Shown here in pieces: positions 6,773 to 12,145 of a stretch of DNA of 12,145 nucleotides. The DNA is from a bacterium UBP17_UBA6191. GTDB lineage: Bacteria; Muiribacteriota; UBA6191. The position numbers were made by a program, and so were the translations under genes. The DNA lies in NCBI GenBank assembly GCA_002422125.1, contig DITF01000086.1:1-12145 (forward strand). The letters are read 5' to 3'. Every line of letters begins with the position of its first letter. Within the stretch, counting starts at the first letter, position 1. A model generated the notes under the pieces. It did not search any database and was not told the origin of the DNA. It worked only from the letters and a program-made list of their open reading frames with translations.

Positions 6773-9308
6773 AACTCTCCTGCAACACTTTGGCACTAAT
6801 TCTTTGATACCTGCTCATCAAATCAACTCTGTCTGTCAATCCTCGTCGAAGCCCTGGGCTTAAATCCGGTCTTTGTAGCAACACGGCACAATGATTCAAA
6901 CTTTTTTCAATATAGGCTAGAGGGAACATAGATTCCATCAAAGAACGGCAAAATATTTTGTCTCTGGTTGCAAAGATTGATGGCAGGGAGTCAAAGTATG
7001 CCTGAACCAGAGGCAACTGTTCAGCCAACTGCATGGGATGAAAAAAGGCTCGCATTTCCCAAGACAGTACATCCTGACTACCACCTTTTTGCGCCAGAAT
7101 TCTCAAAAAATCATCCTGCTTGTTTTCACAAAGGATCAGACGAATGACACGGGCACATTTAAGCCCCGTTTCACTGGCATCACTATCCATTTGCACTTTC
7201 AACAAGTCCAGTACTTCTGGGTGTCTGGCATAGGCTAGCTTGTACAAACCGTTCCACTTATAATCCTTACTCAGAGAAAAAGTGCCCGCCTTATCGCTGC
7301 GTATCCAGGCCGCAAGTTGATCAAGATGCTTAGGATGACAGGCCGCCGATACCGCCGTTGTATACCAGCGCACCAAAAGACCATAATCTGCCTCCCCGGC
7401 CAGACAACGAACCGCTAGATCAAAAATCTGACTTCTAATACCCGGTTTAATACTATCTGGCAGGTAATTGGAAAAAAACGGTACAACATCGTCCAAAATA
7501 CTAAGCACAATCAAAGGATCCTTTTCCTGTTCCACAAGCTCTATCACAAGGTTCAGATAAGTCAGGGGAGAGAGTCTCTCCCTTTCCACCATATCACCCA
7601 TAGTAAGCCAGATCTGCTGCCGTAAAAAAGCATTCTCAATCTTCGGTAAAACCCTAGAAATATTCTTTAGGGACATCTCATCTAAAAACACCCGGGCATA
7701 GGCCCAATCCTCATGATTTAAGAACACCAGATCAGGAACAGAAGATGACTCAAAGTTAAAAACCTCTACCTCATCCTCTGCCACAGTCACGGCTTTTTCT
7801 GACAATATGGAAAATTTTCCATCCACAATTTTTATCGCCAGAGCCAAAACCCTGTGGGTACGCAAACGGCCACTACCGCCAAAAGCCTCCTGCTTGACTT
7901 TATATTCACCAGCCCCTGAGGCATGAACCACCAGATTATTCACGCCAGAGGTTAAAAACCAATCCTGACAGAAGCTCACTAAATCCCCTGAAAATTCAGA
8001 ACTAAAACAGGCTAAAAAGTCCTGATAAGTAGCGTTGGAATAGGCAAACTTTTTAAGATAGCCGCGGATGCCTTTATAAAACTCATTTTTACCCATCAAG
8101 GCGATCATCTGCTGCAAAACGCAGGCCCCTTTTTCATAAGTAATGCGATCAAAATTACCAAAAGCTTCCTCTGTATCGGCGCACTCAGTAACGATAGGAT
8201 GAGTGCTTGAAAGCTCATCTGCCTGCATTGCCATCTGTTTTACCTCGTAGGTAAAAGCCAACATAGCATCGGGATAAAGCCCAGTCTCTGCCAGACAGCG
8301 ATAGGCCAGATTCGTGGCAAAGGACTCATTGAGCCACAAATCTCCCCACCATTGCATGGTGACCAGATTTCCAAACCACATATGCGCCATTTCATGGGCA
8401 ATGGTGTTATCCAAGGCCATCTTCTGACGGTGTGTCATAACTGATTCACTGAGCCAGTATTCTGAAAATGTCACTAGGCCACAGTTTTCCATAGCCCCCG
8501 AAGTATATTCAGGCACAAATATCTGATCATATTTACGAAAGGGATATTTAGACTCTAAAAGGTCTTCAAAATAAATCAGGCTTTTGTCTGCCACCTCAAA
8601 CATTCTGGCAACCGGAACCTTGTGCATCTGGGAATGACGAGCAGCTAAGCGCATAGAAACCCTGGTATCTGTTGCCTCTACAATCTGGTACTCCCCTGCC
8701 ACCAAGGCAAAAACATAAGTGCTGATTGGTGGAGTCTTTGCAAATTCCCAAATCTTTTTATCCCCTGCTACAATCTGGTTCAGACAGGGCTCATTGGCAA
8801 AAACTTCCCAGTCCGAGGGTGCAACCACACTCAGACTAAATTCAATTTTCAAATCCGGTTGATCCAAACAAGGAAAAACCCTATGGGCCTCAAAGGGCTC
8901 AAGATCGGTGTAACAGTAAAGCCGTCCATCTGCCGGATCGCAAAAACGAAAAAATCCCAATCCATTTTCAGAATAACTGCCCCTATATTCAATCAAGAGC
9001 CGTAAGCGAGTGCCTTCTGTAGCCATGCCCAGATCGGCTGACAAAATTTTTAACTGCTGGGCTTTATGGCTAAAACCTACATCTTTTCCATCTGCATTTC
9101 TGACAGACACTATTTCTGTGTCTGCCGAGTCCAGCAAGAGATCCAATTCTGGTCTTAGAATGGTTGCGTCCATTTGTATCAGACCATCAAAATGATCTCT
9201 CTTGCCATCAATTTCAAGCCGTATGTTGTAGCTCAAATCGCTTATCTGAGTTCTTCGAAGTTCTGCATTGTCTTTTGTCAGTTTGTGTTTTGTCTGCATG
9301 GGCGGCAT
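6756..9308 (-). CDS. pepN: Aminopeptidase N, M1 family, actinobacterial (Streptomyces lividans) type
   Basis: A zinc metallopeptidase that removes N-terminal residues from peptides, about 850 aa, the normal size for the family. From this start, the substrate-anchoring GAMEN is at 271-275, the zinc site HEMAH at 305-309 with its third ligand Glu at 328 (WLNE), and the transition-state Tyr is in ITYEKGA. The N-terminus (LTKDNAELRRTQISDLSY) and the YCYTDLEPFEAHRVFPCLDQPDLK region resemble the Streptomyces-type enzymes more than E. coli PepN. No signal peptide is visible, so it is probably cytoplasmic. Possible starts are TTG 9326, ATG 9308 and ATG 9299, none with a strong ribosome binding site. 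All overlap the end of the ABC-F gene, which suggests coupling. Confidence 0.92.
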   Translation of the reverse strand: MPPMQTKHKLTKDNAELRRTQISDLSYNIRLEIDGKRDHFDGLIQMDATILRPELDLLLDSADTEIVSVRNADGKDVGFSHKAQQLKILSADLGMATEGTRLRLLIEYRGSYSENGLGFFRFCDPADGRLYCYTDLEPFEAHRVFPCLDQPDLKIEFSLSVVAPSDWEVFANEPCLNQIVAGDKKIWEFAKTPPISTYVFALVAGEYQIVEATDTRVSMRLAARHSQMHKVPVARMFEVADKSLIYFEDLLESKYPFRKYDQIFVPEYTSGAMENCGLVTFSEYWLSESVMTHRQKMALDNTIAHEMAHMWFGNLVTMQWWGDLWLNESFATNLAYRCLAETGLYPDAMLAFTYEVKQMAMQADELSSTHPIVTECADTEEAFGNFDRITYEKGACVLQQMIALMGKNEFYKGIRGYLKKFAYSNATYQDFLACFSSEFSGDLVSFCQDWFLTSGVNNLVVHASGAGEYKVKQEAFGGSGRLRTHRVLALAIKIVDGKFSILSEKAVTVAEDEVEVFNFESSSVPDLVFLNHEDWAYARVFLDEMSLKNISRVLPKIENAFLRQQIWLTMGDMVERERLSPLTYLNLVIELVEQEKDPLIVLSILDDVVPFFSNYLPDSIKPGIRSQIFDLAVRCLAGEADYGLLVRWYTTAVSAACHPKHLDQLAAWIRSDKAGTFSLSKDYKWNGLYKLAYARHPEVLDLLKVQMDSDASETGLKCARVIRLILCENKQDDFLRILAQKGGSQDVLSWEMRAFFHPMQLAEQLPLVQAYFDSLPSIFATRDKIFCRSLMESMFPLAYIEKSLNHCAVLLQRPDLSPGLRRGLTDRVDLMSRYQRISAKVLQESYEYQC

Positions 9309-10822
9309 ACTATCATAGGCGAACAATCGTATTCCAAAGCATCAGAAAAAGATTGAGCGAAGTCTTCATCATGTGAGACAAAGACCAAAATACCCCGATA
9401 ATCTCTCAATCCCTCAGACAAAAGTTGCCGAGCTTCAATATCAAGATGATTTACGGGCTCATCCAACAAAAGTATGTCGGGCCGACGAGCCAAAACCGTT
9501 CCCAATAGCAGACGAACCCTTTCTCCAATTGACATAGTGGCAAAGTCCAGATTTTTAATGAGACTGGCAAGGCCAAAACAACCAAGAATAGTGAGTAAGA
9601 ACTCTGGTTCCAAATCAGAAAAATTTGTAGCAATCCAATTCCAGGCCAAACCATTCACAGGCAAGATTTTTGCATCCTGATCCTGATAGGCTAGAATTGC
9701 TGCCTGCGAAAAAACCGAATTACCTGCCAATTTGTTTAACAAAGTGGATTTACCAGAACCATTTTTCCCCTTGATTCTAAGGCGATCTCCAGATTTTAAA
9801 TGGATGGCTGGAGATTCACAGCACAAAAAAATGTCTTCCCGAGTAGGCTGAATTTTTAGGCTTCTTGATTTTTCCACAAATGGCTTTGCCTCAATTGCGG
9901 CGCATTGCGCTTGATTGGCCCTATTCTTTAGAACAGATGCTGAGGATTGAAACTTATCCTTGCGTACAATCTTCCCACTTCCTTCATCGCGTTTACAAAC
10001 TGACCCACTGTTACTGACACTGCGTTGAAACTTGAAACCTTCCATGGAGCTAGCTTTTTTTGCCGCATTTTGAGCGGCCAAACCCAGTGAATCGGCCTTT
10101 TGTGACAGCTTTTTATACTTGGCCCGTTCCAGTTCCTCCATTCTTGATTTCTCTGTCTCCCAGGTAAGAATTCCACCCTGAGTCTGGGATAATTTCCCCG
10201 CCTTTAGAAACCAGGTTTGATTGGTAACCGAGTCCAGATAACCCCGATTGTGAGAAACCATAATCAGTGCAGGTAGAGAATTTAGCCAATCTGAGAGTAG
10301 GTTAAGACCTTCAGAATCAAGATGATTGTCAGGTTCATCCAAAAGATAAAGATCAAATGGATACAGCATAAACCGAAGTATCCAGGCCCGTGCTCTCTCC
10401 CCATGACTGAGCTGAGACATCTTTCTTGTCAGGCAATCTTGCTGCAATCCAACTTTAGCCAACATTACTTCAGAAGATGCCATCAACTCCCAACCATAAA
10501 GGTCCTCCCAAGCTAAAAATATCTGACTGGGGTCTTCGCACTCGACCTCCATAACCTGATGCACTTCCCAATGCCTTTCCGTAGGCCGGCACAGCCACTG
10601 TTGCAGTGATAAAACTTCTTCTTGAGGTTTAAGAGTCTGTCTTCAATAACCTGTCGCAGGCCGCATTTGATAAATTAGATTTAACAAACTGGATTTGCCC
10701 GATCCATTAGGACCAGCCAAACCAATTTTGTCTTGGGAATCTACACAAATATGCAGATCTGTGAACAAGGGATTCAATAGTCCTTCTGGACAAAAGGATA
10801 AAGACCTGGCGGAAAAAAGCAT
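9278..10822 (-). pseudogene. ABC-F family ATPase gene interrupted by an in-frame TGA at codon 60
   Basis: ABC-F proteins are soluble tandem ATPases that act on the ribosome; some confer antibiotic protection. ATG 10822 follows AGGAAAGG about 5 nt away, and reading is open through GLAGPNGSGKSS (Walker A, 37-45) to codon 59. Codon 60 (10645-10643) is TGA. The same frame then continues without any shift to the stop at 9278, for 514 codons in all. Later motifs are LSHGER (138-143), LLDEPDNHLD (160-169), a Lys/Arg/Ser-rich linker (about 220-330), second Walker A GKNGSGKST (352-360), SIGERVR (431-437), LLLDEPVNHLD (451-461) and SHDE (483-486). The open remainder with a start codon spans 9278-10564 (GTG) and lacks the first Walker A. 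Both signature motifs deviate from LSGGE. A sequencing error is possible. Confidence 0.8.
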
Positions 10823-10829
10823 ATAAACC

Positions 10830-10837
10830 TTTCCTGA
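10830..10837 (-). promoter_or_regulatory. Strong ribosome binding site of the ABC-F gene
   Basis: On the minus strand AGGAAAGG lies about 7 nt, and its AAAGG half about 5 nt, before ATG 10822. It is the best ribosome binding site in the window. It fixes the original start of the ABC-F gene upstream of the in-frame TGA, which shows that the first 59 codons belong to the gene. Confidence 0.6.
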
Positions 10838-10935
10838 ACTCCCGCAGCACGGAAAAACTTCCGCCAGCAGAAAAATGGAAGCTCAGAAAATGTTTAAATA
10901 GGGTAAAAATTGGGGCAGGCTAAACGGAAGACTAG

Positions 10936-10956
10936 AGAAAAAAGACGCTTTTTTCT
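10936..10956. repeat. A/T-rich inverted repeat, possible weak terminator
   Basis: AGAAAAAAG (10936-10944) and CTTTTTTCT (10948-10956) are perfect 9-bp arms around a 3-nt spacer. It lies between the end of the AbiJ-like gene and the start of the operon, about 100 bp downstream of the former's stop. The arms contain few G/C pairs, so as a terminator it would be weak. It could instead be an accidental palindrome in A/T-rich leader DNA. Confidence 0.3.
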
Positions 10957-10987
10957 ACTATCCACACTTTAGCTAACCTCCTGCCAA
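10957..10987 (-). promoter_or_regulatory. Weak candidate promoter for the seven-gene unit
   Basis: On the minus strand TTGGCA (10987-10982) is close to a -35 box. GATAGT (10962-10957) could be a -10 box, but the spacer would be 19 bp, longer than ideal. The 236-bp gap at 10823-11058 is the only room for a promoter driving the operon, unless transcription reads through from the AbiJ-like gene. No other clear regulatory element was seen in this gap. Confidence 0.2.
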
Positions 10988-11058
10988 GGATTGATTACCA
11001 AGATCCCGTTTATGACCAGGCTCTAATAAAAATCGGACGAATTGTAACATGAAAACTG

Positions 11059-11937
11059 TTAGAGCACTATGGACTTGTCTAGTTCGTTGACCTTCAGGAG
11101 AAGAAAATTTACAAACCCAGATGCTAAAACTAGCATGAATTTTGCATCAGCATATGTTGGATGATTACCATCGTTGGTCAACGCGTGTCGGATACCTCCG
11201 GCATCACTTGTGTACCCATAAAGCTTAAACAGTGCTTCCTCAAATGCTTTGTGAATCCCTTTGCCTTTTTGTATTTCTTTAAGGCCATCCCCAAGGGTAG
11301 CCTTGGGTTTTCCACTAATTGCTTGGCACACAGACTCAACAGCAGAAATTGACTCTTTTATGGAGTTTCTAAAATCTGGCTGCTTTCGGTCTGTAAGTAA
11401 CTCTAGTGCTCGTATCAAATGCTCCCTTGGTGCCTGCTTGTCAATGCCAATCGCAGACTCGATGGCCTCGATTTCGTGTTCATCAGTAATCGGCACTACT
11501 TTATCAGCTACAATCCGGTAGGCTGAATTTTCATCTTGCAAAGCCTCATTTAAACTTTCAACGAGCGAATTCTTCCGATGAACATTTATATTTTGAATTA
11601 TGAATTCAATCAAATCGTATGACCCCCACCATTCCCCTTCATAAAAGTGTTCGCGAATGATGCCATGCCCCGTCTCGACGGACTCACTATACGACTTAAA
11701 ACTAGGCATCTTATCAATAGGAGCCTTAAAGAAGTTTTCCCAAATCCGCTCTACAATAAAATCTACTTCTTTTGCCGCATTGGACTTCGAACCAAAATCT
11801 ACAGGTGGACTCCACTGGTTCCATATCTGTTTTGTCAAAACATTCCACAAGCGGTTTCGTAGCTCTTCATCGATTGACTCAAATTGCAGGATCTTGGACA
11901 CCGCTCGAATACCCTGTCGCTGGGAAAACAATGCCAT
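11059..11937 (-). CDS. AbiJ_NTD4 domain protein, probable abortive-infection-type defence factor
   Basis: A 292-residue soluble protein. The N-terminus MALFSQRQGI followed by ESIDEELRNRLWNVL matches the AbiJ N-terminal domain 4 pattern. Residues 185-285 resemble the C-terminal helical region common in Abi/HEPN-like proteins: PDFRNSIKESISAVESVC, LYGYTSDAGGIRHAL (about 240-253) and DAKFMLVLASGFVNFLL. Members are associated with phage defence, where many HEPN proteins are RNases. A canonical R-x4-6-H RNase motif is not obvious here; the nearest is R250-H251 with His259. The start ATG 11937 has AAGGA about 7 nt upstream. The gene has its own upstream region and is separated from the metabolic operon by 121 bp plus the 115-bp leader, so it is likely a separate unit. 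No toxin-antitoxin partner is visible inside the window. Confidence 0.8.
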   Translation of the reverse strand: MALFSQRQGIRAVSKILQFESIDEELRNRLWNVLTKQIWNQWSPPVDFGSKSNAAKEVDFIVERIWENFFKAPIDKMPSFKSYSESVETGHGIIREHFYEGEWWGSYDLIEFIIQNINVHRKNSLVESLNEALQDENSAYRIVADKVVPITDEHEIEAIESAIGIDKQAPREHLIRALELLTDRKQPDFRNSIKESISAVESVCQAISGKPKATLGDGLKEIQKGKGIHKAFEEALFKLYGYTSDAGGIRHALTNDGNHPTYADAKFMLVLASGFVNFLLLKVNELDKSIVL

Positions 11938-12023
11938 AATATTGTCCTTGATCCACTTTCACTATAGATACTTCTTGATAACATCGCGAAACCAAAATTT
12001 ATTTGAGTGTGCTTACAGTGGAC

Positions 12024-12051
12024 ATTCTATCACAAATTCAAGATTTGTTAG
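12024..12051 (-). promoter_or_regulatory. Candidate promoter of the AbiJ-like gene
   Basis: On the minus strand CTAACA (12051-12046, 4 of 6 to TTGACA) and TAGAAT (12029-12024, 5 of 6 to TATAAT) are 16 bp apart, about 86 bp upstream of the ATG at 11937. A second -10-like TATAGT at 11966-11961 is closer to the gene but has no good -35 partner. Confidence 0.35.
12032..12048. repeat. 17-bp palindrome within the candidate promoter, possible operator
   Basis: ACAAAT (12032-12037) and ATTTGT (12043-12048) are perfect 6-bp arms around a 5-nt centre. The element fills most of the spacer between the proposed -35 and -10 boxes of the AbiJ-like gene, which is where a repressor would block RNA polymerase. 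Function as an operator is inferred from position only. Confidence 0.3.
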
Positions 12052-12113
12052 ACTCCGGCACCGTTGCAAGCCCTGAGCAATAATCGAGTATTTAGACACA
12101 TCAATCATGCCCA

Positions 12114-12130
12114 TTTTTGTATAACAAAAA
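12114..12130. repeat. Perfect A/T-rich inverted repeat at the right edge
   Basis: TTTTTGT (12114-12120) and ACAAAAA (12124-12130) are perfect 7-bp arms around ATA. The element directly abuts the GC-rich half-stem at the window edge. It may be an A/T-rich palindrome of the terminator region or a protein-binding site; nothing in the window distinguishes these. Confidence 0.35.
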
Positions 12131-12145
12131 AGCTCCCGGCCTTTA
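12126..12145 (-). terminator. Probable 3' half of an intrinsic terminator, cut by the window edge
   Basis: Read on the minus strand, GGCCGGGAGC is followed directly by TTTTTT, the form of the descending arm and U-tract of a rho-independent terminator. The matching ascending arm would lie to the right of the window. It would end a minus-strand gene located beyond 12145 and isolate the AbiJ-like gene from it. Confidence 0.35.

Noticed and set aside
10643..10645. TGA as a selenocysteine codon or a reassigned sense codon.
   Set aside because: No evident stem-loop follows the TGA, ABC-F proteins are not known selenoproteins, and TGA serves as a normal stop in pepN, potB, potC and the ABC-F gene itself.
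11657..12076. A 139-codon plus-strand open frame across the start of the AbiJ-like gene.
   Set aside because: It is antisense to the recognisable AbiJ_NTD4 N-terminus, its product has no family character, and no ribosome binding site was noted.
12013..12114. A 33-residue minus-strand reading frame beginning MGMIDVSKYS.
   Set aside because: It has no ribosome binding site (the upstream DNA is a T-rich terminator-like stretch), is very short, overlaps the candidate promoter of the AbiJ-like gene, and matches no family I recognise.

Overview
The window looks like chromosomal DNA of a Gram-negative proteobacterium-like organism of moderate GC (roughly mid-40s % by eye). It carries a complete PotABCD polyamine importer with a signal-peptide-bearing binding protein, an actinobacterial-type M1 aminopeptidase, and an aspartase fused to an N-terminal cyclic-nucleotide-binding-like domain. 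A peptide-, amino-acid- and polyamine-scavenging bacterium such as a Bdellovibrio relative would fit. That assignment is inference from gene character only, and no marker gene settles it.

Left edge (1-1121, + strand): the last 24 codons of one gene are followed by a complete gene for a secreted protein of unknown function. The two end in the same 15-residue tail (46 of 48 nt identical), so they are tandem paralogues. The second gene faces the polyamine operon tail-to-tail across only about 67 bp, with no clear terminator.

Centre (1189-10822, - strand): seven genes form one tightly packed transcription unit. In transcription order they are an ABC-F ATPase, aminopeptidase N, the aspartase fusion, potA, potB, potC and potD. 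Nearly every junction overlaps by 4 to about 31 bp, and the widest gap is 11 bp. As a unit, the aminopeptidase would free amino acids from peptides, the aspartase would split aspartate into fumarate and ammonia, and PotABCD would import putrescine or spermidine. The first gene of the unit is broken. Its start has a strong ribosome binding site and its first Walker A motif is intact, but codon 60 is an in-frame TGA with no frameshift; the rest of the protein, including all later motifs, continues in the same frame.

Right edge (11059-12145, - strand): a gene for an AbiJ_NTD4-type protein, a family linked to abortive-infection defence, has its own good ribosome binding site. Upstream lies a candidate promoter with a 17-bp imperfect palindrome in its spacer. 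The last bases look like half of a GC-rich intrinsic terminator for a gene beyond the window. No tRNA, rRNA, CRISPR array, insertion sequence or complete mobile element was seen. No stretch over 300 bp lacks a gene.
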